The position numbers and the translations under genes are program-made. Below, one piece after another: positions 1 through 6,930 of a DNA stretch of 7,534 bases. Each line of letters starts with the position of its first letter. Position 1 is the first letter of the stretch. The notes beneath the pieces are model-generated. The model had not been told where the DNA came from and searched no databases. It saw only the letters and a list, made by a program, of their open reading frames with translations. Source of the stretch: Saprospiraceae bacterium (GTDB taxonomy: Bacteria; Bacteroidota; Bacteroidia; Chitinophagales; Saprospiraceae); contig JAHDCE010000187.1 of NCBI GenBank assembly GCA_020630045.1, forward strand, positions 1-7,534, in the 5' to 3' direction.

Positions 1-3
1 ATT

Positions 4-756
4 TCATTTGGTATAGGGTCTCTTGGTATTTCCGGGAGGCCCGTTTTTAGTATTTCGATGTGCGAGCTGCCCCAGCTCAAAAAACACGCTGCTTAATCGT
101 TTCCAGTCCTCCGCTTCAAAGTCCTTTCCGGAATAAATCAGTTTTTTTAATTCATGAGCATCCGTGCCTAGCATACCCAAGTCAAATTGACTCACATGAT
201 ATTTACTGGGAGCACCAAAAGGAAAATCCTGCCAAGTATCATGAGGAAGTTTCTTGTATGTTGTCGTTTCAAATGGTATATCCTCTTCCGGAAAATGTTT
301 TTCTATTGAATTAAGAACGACGTATAATATGGATATAAGCTCTTCACTTTTTAATCCGTTTCTGCGAAGATTTACATCTTCTTTTTTTGCATTAAAATAT
401 GAATTCTCTCCAAAATAATAAGAAAGGATAAAGGCAATGGCATCATCTTGATGGTCGAAGAACTCTTGAAAATCCCCCGACCCCGGCCCTGGAACCCATA
501 AATGCAATTCAACCGTCCATGTTTTATCTTTTCCCCATAAAGTCAGTGGGGGACAATTCGAAATATATTCCTCAGTTACTTCCCCCTTGGTATTCATCCC
601 CGTGATAATGGGGATGCTCTCCCAATTTTCAATATGATTCCCTTCGACCTCCTTGGGTTTAAAAATGGTATAACGAGTTGCCATTCGATATTCTCCACCG
701 AATAATATTAACCCTTTTCCAGTGAGTCGTTCCTTGTTTTCTGTGGATAAATCCAT
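4..756 (-). CDS. Unrecognised soluble protein, 250 aa
   Basis: This is a complete open reading frame with an ATG at 754-756 and a TGA at 4-6. I do not recognise the family and assign no function. The protein looks cytoplasmic: there is no signal peptide and no long hydrophobic stretch. The N-terminal half is rich in aromatic residues and Gly/Pro (a WVPGPGSGDF segment near residue 87, then an acidic FFDHQDDA). The middle contains an amphipathic helical stretch (ISILYVVLNSIEKHF, about 141-155). The tail is basic and Pro/Gly-rich (NTKNGPPGNTKRPYTK) and probably disordered. The start is not certain: the ATG at 756 has the A/T-rich upstream context usual in Bacteroidota, but an internal ATG at 684 (Met25) is preceded by a GGAG that could serve as a ribosome site. 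No cotranscribed partner is visible here; the next gene on this strand is 429 bases upstream, with a hairpin cluster between. It is real on length and sensible composition; its role is unknown. Confidence 0.75.
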   Translation of the reverse strand: MDLSTENKERLTGKGLILFGGEYRMATRYTIFKPKEVEGNHIENWESIPIITGMNTKGEVTEEYISNCPPLTLWGKDKTWTVELHLWVPGPGSGDFQEFFDHQDDAIAFILSYYFGENSYFNAKKEDVNLRRNGLKSEELISILYVVLNSIEKHFPEEDIPFETTTYKKLPHDTWQDFPFGAPSKYHVSQFDLGMLGTDAHELKKLIYSGKDFEAEDWKRLSSVFFELGQLAHRNTKNGPPGNTKRPYTK

Positions 757-1185
757 ATTTTAATACATTGTAACTGAAGTAAGTTAAAGAATTGGGAACA
801 AGATTTTGTCATGAATCAATGAACACCCGGAGCCTAATAACCCTAGCTATTAAGGAGAGGATGTGAAGCAGAGTTGGGATAAAAGACAATTTCAAAAATC
901 AAAATTAATTTTTGCGTGGTGTATTTAAAATACGAATGTTAAATTGAAATTATTCTGATTAGAATTACCCATGTTTATAACAAATCGCACAAAATATAAA
1001 ATTTGTTTTGCGCCAAAGGCGCTTGTCCTTTTTCTATCGCATAGCGAATGGTGCCCTTTTTGGGTTACATTTTTGGGCAAGCAAAAATGTAACATCAACC
1101 CAACAACTGAACAAGTGCCTAATGGATATTCACCGAGGATTTTATTGGAAAATGATATAGAATATGCAATTTGTTATACACACAA
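757..1185. other. Gene-free spacer between glpK and the 250-aa gene
   Basis: This stretch contains no convincing gene. It lies downstream of glpK and upstream of the unknown minus-strand gene, so it should hold the glpK transcript end and the promoter of the unknown gene. I could not pick out a TAnnTTTG-type box on the minus strand. Small dyads are visible, such as AAAATTAATTTT at 901-912 and ATTCT/AGAAT at 952-965. The only strong structure is the hairpin cluster at 986-1093, listed separately. An open frame from 971 to 1339 crosses this region, but it reads through the hairpins and then antisense into glpK. Confidence 0.6.
986..1093. repeat. Cluster of short hairpins (REP-like palindromic unit)
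   Basis: Several inverted repeats sit back to back. GCGCC-AAA-GGCGC lies at 1010-1022. TCGC-ATA-GCGA lies at 1037-1047. CCC-TTTTT-GGG lies at 1054-1064. A perfect 12-bp arm, GTTACATTTTTG, at 1064-1075 pairs with CAAAAATGTAAC at 1082-1093 across a 6-base loop. A looser bulged stem (CGCA-c-AAAA with TTTTGCG) spans 986-1012. This density resembles the intergenic palindromic units scattered through many Bacteroidota genomes, and the peptides read from it resemble short hypothetical proteins I remember from that phylum; that recollection is unverified. Only one copy is in the window, so repetition elsewhere is inferred. On the glpK strand the 12-bp hairpin lies about 93 bases beyond the stop and could slow or end transcription, but no T-run follows it. 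Confidence 0.6.
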
Positions 1186-2661
1186 TTACCCCATCGTTCG
1201 CTTCACCGCAGATAACCATCCGCCATACAACTCTTCCCTTTTTTGCTCGGCCATTTCCGCTTGGAATTTTAAATCAATATTACCCTTGCCGACCAAGTCG
1301 TCTTTTTTCCAATATCCGACCGCAAGACCGGCAAGATAAGCCGCCCCCAAAGCCGTTGTTTCAATCACTTTAGGACGTACAACTTCCGTACCTAGGATAT
1401 CCGCTTGGAATTGCATCAATAGATTATTCGCGGAAGCGCCGCCGTCTACCCGTAAGCTCGTCAATTGAACACCCGAGTCCTTGACCATAGCGTCCAATAC
1501 ATCCCGGGTTTGGTAGGCGAGTGATTCCAAAGTCGCCCGGATAAGATGATATTTGGAAGTGCCACGAGTTAAACCGAATATCGCGCCCCGTGCATACATA
1601 TCCCAATAAGGTGCCCCCAATCCGGCGAATGCGGGAACGACATACACCCCTTCCGTATCAGGTACTTTCATGGCATAATACTCCGAGTCCGGCGATTCAT
1701 CTATGATTTTCAAACCGTCCCGCAACCATTGTATCGCCGCACCGGCGATGAACACGCTTCCTTCCAAAGCATAGTTGACCTCACCGTCCAATCCCCAGGC
1801 AATGGTCGTCAATAATCCCGACTTGGATTCGATTCTTTCCTTTCCGGTATTCATTAACATGAAGCAGCCGGTACCGTAGGTGTTTTTCGCCATTCCCTTT
1901 TCAAAACACAATTGACCGAACAAAGCGGCTTGTTGGTCACCCGCCATTCCCGCTACTGGAATCGAGCCACCGAACAAATCAGTTACCGTATCTCCGTAGA
2001 CTTCACTACTTGATTTTACCTCGGGCAACATCGTCGCCGGTACTTGTAATTCTCCTAGGAGTTTTTCATCCCATTCCAAGGACTTGATGTTGAATAATAA
2101 TGTTCTGGAAGCATTGGAATAATCCGTTACATGGACTTGTCCGCCGGTCAATTTCCAAACCAGCCAAGTATCTATCGTTCCCATGATGAGGTCTCCCGCT
2201 TCCGCTTTTTTCCTAGCGCCGGGTACGTTGTCTAATATCCACTTCACCTTGGTGCCGGAGAAATAGGCGTCCACGACCAAGCCCGTATTTTCCTTGATAT
2301 ATGATTCTAGTCCCCGAGCTTTTATATCATCGCATATTTCAGCGGTTCGTCGATCTTGCCAGACGATGGCATTGTGTATCGGAGCACCGGAATGTTTATC
2401 CCAAACCACCGTCGTTTCACGTTGGTTGGTAATGCCGATGGCCGCTACTTGCGACGCCGAAACACTATTGTTCCTCAAAACATCTTGGGCGACTTTCAAT
2501 TGCGTGTTCCAAATTTCGAGAGGATTATGTTCCACCCAACCCGGTTGAGGATAAATTTGGGTGAACTCCTGCTGCTCCACAGCCACGATAGCTCCATGTT
2601 GGTCAAATAGAATGGCTCTGGAAGAAGTCGTTCCTTGGTCGAGGGATAAGATGTATTTCAT
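1186..2661 (-). CDS. glpK: Glycerol kinase
   Basis: This cytoplasmic FGGY-family kinase phosphorylates glycerol with ATP to sn-glycerol 3-phosphate, feeding glycolysis and phospholipid synthesis. The 491 residues are close to the usual 495-505 and align end to end with E. coli GlpK from memory. Visible motifs are the phosphate-binding LDQGTTSSR (residues 7-15), the glycerol-contacting NQRET (79-83) and Y133, FGGY signature 1 (YFSGTKVKWILDN, 133-145), catalytic base D242 in AGDQQAALFGQ, GTG at 263-265, FGGY signature 2 (359-379) and the ADP-site DGGAS (406-410). The ATG at 2661 gives the canonical N-terminus. Both classical control sites look absent: the loop after 224 reads DLFGGSIP instead of the E. 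coli GGKGGTR fructose-bisphosphate loop or the Firmicute HPr-phosphorylated His motif, and the position matching the E. coli IIAGlc zinc-ligand Glu478 is Lys474. No glpF or glpD is adjacent, so the gene stands alone here, divergent from the PLP-enzyme gene. Confidence 0.97.
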   Translation of the reverse strand: MKYILSLDQGTTSSRAILFDQHGAIVAVEQQEFTQIYPQPGWVEHNPLEIWNTQLKVAQDVLRNNSVSASQVAAIGITNQRETTVVWDKHSGAPIHNAIVWQDRRTAEICDDIKARGLESYIKENTGLVVDAYFSGTKVKWILDNVPGARKKAEAGDLIMGTIDTWLVWKLTGGQVHVTDYSNASRTLLFNIKSLEWDEKLLGELQVPATMLPEVKSSSEVYGDTVTDLFGGSIPVAGMAGDQQAALFGQLCFEKGMAKNTYGTGCFMLMNTGKERIESKSGLLTTIAWGLDGEVNYALEGSVFIAGAAIQWLRDGLKIIDESPDSEYYAMKVPDTEGVYVVPAFAGLGAPYWDMYARGAIFGLTRGTSKYHLIRATLESLAYQTRDVLDAMVKDSGVQLTSLRVDGGASANNLLMQFQADILGTEVVRPKVIETTALGAAYLAGLAVGYWKKDDLVGKGNIDLKFQAEMAEQKREELYGGWLSAVKRTMG

Positions 2662-2877
2662 GCTTTATGCGGATTTAATTTTTTTCTTGAACAAGTCCGT
2701 AGTTTGTATATAAATGGTTGCGTCCGTCTAAGTCGAAATATTGTTTCGCCGTAAGGCGGAATAAGAAATGACGGCAGTATATTCAAATGAGCCGGCAAAA
2801 TAAAAAACCGGTTTGGGGTTTCGGAATCATTTCCGACAAATTCCTAAAAATTTTCATCTTTGCACAGCCAAACTATT
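2662..2877. other. Divergent intergenic region, glpK / PLP-enzyme gene
   Basis: These 216 bases should carry the promoters of two divergent genes. The plus-strand promoter is listed separately. No clear minus-strand box for glpK was found. Small dyads are CGCC-GTAA-GGCG (inside the run from about 2748 to 2763), the palindrome AAACCGGTTT at 2805-2814, and TCGGAA-tcat-TTCCGA at 2821-2836. The last overlaps the expected upstream element of the plus-strand promoter and is a possible operator. No riboswitch fold was recognised. Confidence 0.5.
2830..2862 (+). promoter_or_regulatory. Putative Bacteroidota-type promoter of the PLP-enzyme gene
   Basis: CATCTTTG at 2855-2862, followed by CA, matches the Bacteroidota -7 consensus TAnnTTTG at all but one position. 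TTTC at 2830-2833 lies 21 bases upstream and is one base from the TTTG -33 element. Transcription starting a few bases past 2862 would leave a leader of only about 10 bases before the ATG at 2878. The consensus is established for the phylum; its use here is inferred. Confidence 0.5.
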
Positions 2878-3864
2878 ATGACCATGCAATACTTGGAAAA
2901 TATTCTAGGAGCTATTGGAAATACTCCGCTCGTAAAGTTAAACAAAGTCACCGAAGAAGTACCCGCATTGGTACTGGCGAAGGTGGAATTCATGAACCCC
3001 GGCAACTCCATCAAGGATCGTATGGCCCTCAAAATGTTGGAGGATGCGGAAGCGAGGGGAGACATCAGCCCGGGCGGCACCATCATCGAATGTACTTCCG
3101 GTAATACCGGAATGGGTTTGGCGATCGCTGCGGCGGTGAAAGGATACAGTTGTATATTCACCACAACCGATAAACAATCCAAGGAGAAAATGGATATTCT
3201 TCGCGCAGTTGGTGCGGAGGTAATCGTTTGCCCGACCGACGTGGCGGCGGACGACCCGAGGTCTTACTACTCCATGGCCGAAAAAATAAGCAAGGAGACA
3301 CCCAACTCATTTTGGTGCAACCAATATGACAACTTGTCCAATACTCAAGCGCACTACGAAACGACAGGGCCGGAAATCTGGAAACAGACCGACGGCAAAA
3401 TCACTCACTTGGTCGTCGGTGTAGGAACAGGCGGTTCGATTTCAGGAACCGGACGGTACTTAAAAGAAATGAATCCCGATATTCAAATACTAGGAGTGGA
3501 TACCTATGGTTCCGCTTTGAAAAAATACCACGAAACGGGCGAGTTCGACGAGAACGAAATTTATCCATATATCACCGAAGGAATCGGTGAAGACATCATT
3601 CCTAAAAATATCGACTTCAGCGTTATCGACCATTTTGAGAAAGTCGGTGACAAAGAAGGAGCCGTCATGGCACGCCGCTTGGCGAAGGAGGAAGGATTGT
3701 TCCTAGGATATTCTTGCGGTTCCGCCGTAGAAGGCGTCGTGAAAATGAAAGACCGCTTCAAGGAAGGAGATGTCGTTGTCGTCATTTGTCACGATCACGG
3801 TAGCCGATATGTCGGAAAGCTCTACAACGACGATTGGATGAAGAAAGTCGGTTTCATGGAGTAA
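2878..3864 (+). CDS. Cystathionine beta-synthase / cysteine synthase-like PLP enzyme
   Basis: This fold-type II PLP enzyme (328 aa) carries out beta-replacement on serine or an activated serine, making cystathionine from homocysteine or cysteine from sulfide. Motifs are GNTPLVKL (14-21), the PLP-lysine site NSIKDR with K46, the TSGNTG substrate/cofactor loop (73-78), phosphate-binding GVGTGGS (181-187), and S279 in GYSCGSA at the pyridine nitrogen. Several segments look more like cystathionine beta-synthase than CysK: DPRSYYSMAEKI, PNSFWCNQYDN.SN..AHY, and the C-terminal LYNDDWMKKVGF. The protein lacks the N-terminal heme region and the C-terminal Bateman (CBS) pair of animal enzymes. A TTG at 2860 would extend it by six residues, but it falls inside the promoter box, so I start at ATG 2878; ATG 2884 is also possible. 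The gene has its own promoter and terminator, so it is probably monocistronic. Family is certain; substrate choice is not settled by sequence alone. Confidence 0.93.
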   Translation: MTMQYLENILGAIGNTPLVKLNKVTEEVPALVLAKVEFMNPGNSIKDRMALKMLEDAEARGDISPGGTIIECTSGNTGMGLAIAAAVKGYSCIFTTTDKQSKEKMDILRAVGAEVIVCPTDVAADDPRSYYSMAEKISKETPNSFWCNQYDNLSNTQAHYETTGPEIWKQTDGKITHLVVGVGTGGSISGTGRYLKEMNPDIQILGVDTYGSALKKYHETGEFDENEIYPYITEGIGEDIIPKNIDFSVIDHFEKVGDKEGAVMARRLAKEEGLFLGYSCGSAVEGVVKMKDRFKEGDVVVVICHDHGSRYVGKLYNDDWMKKVGFME

Positions 3865-3886
3865 AATGTGATTGATATTAAATGAT

Positions 3887-3923
3887 AAATCCCCTTGTTG
3901 CGAAAAGCGACAAGGGGATTTTC
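3887..3923 (+). terminator. Rho-independent terminator after the PLP-enzyme gene
   Basis: AAATCCCCTTGTTGC at 3887-3901 pairs with GCGACAAGGGGATTT at 3907-3921 across a GAAAA loop. This gives a 15-bp stem whose only imperfection is one T-G wobble. The T-rich TTTTC overlaps the base of the stem. It starts 23 bases after the stop codon at 3864 and ends 49 bases before the next gene, so that gene needs its own promoter. Confidence 0.9.
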
Positions 3924-3971
3924 ATTTGCATGAATGTTAACAAAATGGGTAGATGAATCGTATCCAATAAA

Positions 3972-6485
3972 ATGCGAGTTTTATCCATGATGCGATTGGT
4001 ACCATTCTTTTCAAACTATTTTTCTTCACAGGCTTTTTGTTTCCCTTCCGGGAAAAAAGCCGTGTGGTTAACCTTATTTTTTTATTTAATAACAGCCCTT
4101 ACGGGAAATGCCCAAACCATTTCCGGAAAGGTTGTCGATCCGGCTGGCGAAGCGTTGGCATTTGTCAATGTATTGATTAATGAAAGCGGGGATGAAGGAG
4201 TCATCGCTGATATCAATGGGAAATTCATAATAGAAAATGTGGAAGGAATACGAACCCTGACCTTCAGTTATATGGGGTATCGGACTCGTGTTATTGAAAT
4301 AGAAAACAGAGATAATATCGAAGTCGTACTAGAACCCGAATATTTCAATTTGACAGAAGTCGAGGTGGTGGCCGGAGAAAATCCGGCACATCGCATTATT
4401 CGCGAAGCGGTAAAACGGAAAAGACATAACGACCATGAGGAATGGAAGGAGTACAAGTGCCGGCTTTATTCCAAATCGACAGTCACCCCGATTGCCGAAC
4501 CCGAAGAAGTGGTAGAATGGGTCGGACAGAGCCGCCGACGGTCTTCAAGGGCGGAACGCAATAAAGTGGATTTGGACACCGCTAGTGTCCGTCAATCTTT
4601 GGAAAGCGCCCACTTGATGTTGATGGAAGTGGTGACGGATAGGTTTTATAGAGCACCCAATCGAGTCAGGAACAAATTGATACACAATCGTGTGTCGGGA
4701 ATGAGTCGCCCGGAATTTACAGCCATGAATAACATGCAGCAATTTTCCTTTTATGGCGACTTCTTACAAATTATGGATCGCCGGTTTCTTAATCCAATAT
4801 CAAAGAAGAGCGAGACGGTTTATTATTTCAATATAGAAGATACATTATATCATGCGAATGATTCGATATTCCTGATTTCATATAAGCCTAAAAATTACGT
4901 CAAAGCGGAAACCCTTAAAGGAATATTATATATCAATAGCAGCAATTATGCATTGCAATATGTCATTGCCGAACCATCGGATGCGACCAAGTTCAAATGG
5001 AGATTGGAACATAAATACGAATGGATTTCGGATACCCTTTGGTTTCCCGAACAACTCAATTTAGAATTCACCATGCCACATCCGACGATGAAGTTTTTGA
5101 CCATCAAATGGTCACAAAAAACATACGTCAAGCAAGTGGATTTGTTCCCGGATTTAAATACCCGGGACTTGATGGATCAACGTGAAATATTGACGGATGA
5201 ACAAGTGTCCAAAGCGGATTCCATTTGGAACTTGTATCGAATTGAATCGTTGTCTCCCAAGGATACCCTGACCTATTTCGTAATGGATAGTATCGGTGAA
5301 AAAATAAAGTTCGACGCCATTATGAAGATATCTTCTTCCCTAGGAGCCGGTCTTTTAGAATGGAAATGGATGGATATCTTATTCAGCGAAACTTTATTGT
5401 TCAATGAGTTTGAGGGCGTTCGTATTGGATTAGGATTGAGAACCAACAAGCGATTGAGTAAATACTTTTCCCTAGGAGGTTATGCAGGATATGGCTGGAA
5501 AGACAAACGGTGGAAATACAAGGCCGAAGGTTTTTTGCATCTGATTCCCGATCAATATTTAAGAATGGGATACCGTTATCAAAATACGCTATCTCCCGCA
5601 TCTCGTGTACAAGAGATTACGGACAATACCATTTTCGTGGATGAGGGCCTGTACACCCTACAAATGGATCGCATCGAATCACATTCTGCCATTATCGATT
5701 CCCGTCTCAAGTTCCTAGAAATGTCCTTGGTGGGTCAACGGAGAAATGTTTTGCCACAATATGAATACGCTTATCTGGATGAAGCTCCTTATTCCAATTT
5801 TACTTTTACCACGCTAGGGCTGAATGTCCGTTTCGCTTATGGGGAAAATTATGATTGGGTCTTGGGTAGCAGGGTGACTTTTCCAACAAAATATCCGATT
5901 ATTTCCATGTCCTATGAAAAAGGATTTGAAGGACTCTTGGACGGTCAATTTGACTATCATTTAGTGACCGCTTCCGTGGAACAACGGTTCAATGTCCGGT
6001 TTTTGGGGCAGACCGAATATAGGATAGAAGCCGGATGGACTTCAAGGGATTTGCCAATGACTCGTTTATTCCAAAGCGTAGGTGCGGGCGGTTCGATTTT
6101 TTCATTTTTCGCGGCCGACAATTCATTCCAGACGATGGACGCCAACGAATTCCTTTCGGACAGATATGTACACTTGTTCTTAGAACACAATTTCGGCACC
6201 CTGTTTTATCGCCATGAATATTCCCGTCCACGGGTATCCGTGTTACACAATATGGGATACGGGAGTTTGTCTGCTCCCGAAAACCATAGGCTCGTCGATT
6301 TTTCAACGATGGAAAAAGGGTTTTTCGAAAGTGGGGTAGGGATAACCGACTTGATTCGGATACCGGTTTTCAATGTCGGTTATATTGGTTTAGGAGGAGC
6401 CTTTTATTATCGTTATGGCCCCAATCGCCTTCCGAATAACAAGGACAATATGGCCTTTAGGATGCGGATTTCGTTTTCGTATTAA
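3972..6485 (+). CDS. Outer-membrane barrel protein, carboxypeptidase-D-like domain plus DUF5686
   Basis: This 837-aa envelope protein belongs to the Bacteroidota family with an N-terminal carboxypeptidase-regulatory-like domain and a DUF5686 region. A signal peptide is visible: a basic GKK at 27-29, hydrophobic core VWLTLFFYLITALTG (31-45), and likely cleavage after GNA at residue 47. The small beta-sandwich follows (TISGKVVDPAGEALAFVNVLI, then DINGKFIIENV and LTFSYMGYRT, about 49-122). The family-typical NPAHRIIREAVKRKRHNDHEEWKEY segment lies at 137-161. The C-terminal half alternates polar and aromatic residues in barrel-like strands, and the chain ends in ISFSY, the aromatic terminus expected for BAM-dependent insertion. 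There is no TonB plug, so it is not a TonB-dependent receptor. The molecular function of the family is not established to my knowledge. The ATG at 3972 leaves about 26 residues ahead of the signal peptide; Met6 and Met7 are alternatives. Its TAA ends at 6485, adjacent to the convergent gene's stop. Confidence 0.92.
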   Translation: MRVLSMMRLVPFFSNYFSSQAFCFPSGKKAVWLTLFFYLITALTGNAQTISGKVVDPAGEALAFVNVLINESGDEGVIADINGKFIIENVEGIRTLTFSYMGYRTRVIEIENRDNIEVVLEPEYFNLTEVEVVAGENPAHRIIREAVKRKRHNDHEEWKEYKCRLYSKSTVTPIAEPEEVVEWVGQSRRRSSRAERNKVDLDTASVRQSLESAHLMLMEVVTDRFYRAPNRVRNKLIHNRVSGMSRPEFTAMNNMQQFSFYGDFLQIMDRRFLNPISKKSETVYYFNIEDTLYHANDSIFLISYKPKNYVKAETLKGILYINSSNYALQYVIAEPSDATKFKWRLEHKYEWISDTLWFPEQLNLEFTMPHPTMKFLTIKWSQKTYVKQVDLFPDLNTRDLMDQREILTDEQVSKADSIWNLYRIESLSPKDTLTYFVMDSIGEKIKFDAIMKISSSLGAGLLEWKWMDILFSETLLFNEFEGVRIGLGLRTNKRLSKYFSLGGYAGYGWKDKRWKYKAEGFLHLIPDQYLRMGYRYQNTLSPASRVQEITDNTIFVDEGLYTLQMDRIESHSAIIDSRLKFLEMSLVGQRRNVLPQYEYAYLDEAPYSNFTFTTLGLNVRFAYGENYDWVLGSRVTFPTKYPIISMSYEKGFEGLLDGQFDYHLVTASVEQRFNVRFLGQTEYRIEAGWTSRDLPMTRLFQSVGAGGSIFSFFAADNSFQTMDANEFLSDRYVHLFLEHNFGTLFYRHEYSRPRVSVLHNMGYGSLSAPENHRLVDFSTMEKGFFESGVGITDLIRIPVFNVGYIGLGGAFYYRYGPNRLPNNKDNMAFRMRISFSY

Positions 6486-6827
6486 TCAGCCTTTTTTCTT
6501 CATCAAATGCCTTTGTCGGAAAAACAAAAACAATGGAAAAGCACAAGCGAAGGCAACCATGAAAATGACCAAAAAATAAATCCAAAGCCGCTTCATGCCC
6601 AATCTCCTTCCTTCCGGAAACATCCATATCGCGAAGGTGGTCGCTCCGACCAACAAATCCGCCGTCAAAGAAGAAGACAGGTAGTCATGGAATCCCGATT
6701 GCCAAAACGCTTGGAAGGATATCGGAATTTCACCATATTGGATGTGTGAATAATTGAAATACCAAGGAATGACTGCTCCGGCGATGGCGAGTAACAGGTA
6801 GGTGTAGGATAGGATTTTGTCTGGCAT
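6486..6827 (-). CDS. DUF2834-like small membrane protein, 113 aa
   Basis: This small integral membrane protein resembles the DUF2834 family, whose function is unknown. Three hydrophobic segments are visible: residues about 5-24 (ILSYTYLLLAIAGAVIPWYF), about 52-70 (SSLTADLLVGATTFAIWMF) and about 80-103 (RLWIYFLVIFMVAFACAFPLFLFF). They are joined by FQAFWQSGFHDYLSSSL and the basic loop PEGRRLGMKR. The tail is very basic (RQRHLMKKKG), suggesting it faces the cytoplasm. The frame stays open upstream to an ATG at 6920, but I choose the ATG at 6827 (Met32 of the long frame): the family normally begins right before the first membrane helix, and the extra 31 residues read into the inverted-repeat region. 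The gene converges on the outer-membrane protein gene with no bases between the two stops. No promoter box could be assigned with confidence. Confidence 0.85.
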   Translation of the reverse strand: MPDKILSYTYLLLAIAGAVIPWYFNYSHIQYGEIPISFQAFWQSGFHDYLSSSLTADLLVGATTFAIWMFPEGRRLGMKRLWIYFLVIFMVAFACAFPLFLFFRQRHLMKKKG

Positions 6828-6879
6828 GGTGGAATGTTTTTTCTTTGCTTGAAATTGTATGAGGTATTGACACAATATA

Positions 6880-6930
6880 ATAACATCTAATGCTGAATAC
6901 ACAAATCGAATAATGTACATTAGATGTTAT
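6880..6930. repeat. 13-bp inverted repeat overlapping the right-hand element
   Basis: ATAACATCTAATG at 6880-6892 is the exact reverse complement of CATTAGATGTTAT at 6918-6930, with a 25-base spacer. The right arm overlaps the left terminal repeat of the 6921-7083 element, and the left arm shares ATAACATCTA with that element's right end (7074-7083). This may be the remnant end of a second copy of the same element, or a switchable hairpin. Confidence 0.7.

Noticed and set aside
1064..1093. Classical rho-independent terminator for glpK
   Set aside because: The hairpin is perfect but AT-rich, lies about 93 bases beyond the stop, and no T-run follows it on the glpK strand. Attenuation remains possible.
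971..1339. Open frame of 122 codons on the plus strand after the unknown gene
   Set aside because: Its first part translates the hairpin cluster and its last part is antisense to the 3' end of glpK. The composition does not look like a protein.
2748..2836. Riboswitch or structured leader upstream of the PLP enzyme
   Set aside because: The dyads are short and unconnected, and the likely transcript start lies downstream of them, so they would not be in the mRNA.
2860..2877. TTG start for the PLP enzyme, adding six residues
   Set aside because: The TTG is part of the likely -7 promoter box, and two ATG codons follow at 2878 and 2884 next to the conserved N-terminus.
2787..3182. Several open frames on both strands overlapping the start of the PLP-enzyme gene
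   Set aside because: They are shadows of the well-conserved enzyme frame and show no recognisable protein features.
6828..6920. 31-residue N-terminal extension of the DUF2834-like protein from ATG 6920
   Set aside because: It reads into the inverted-repeat region, and the family-like protein starts immediately before the first membrane helix at ATG 6827.
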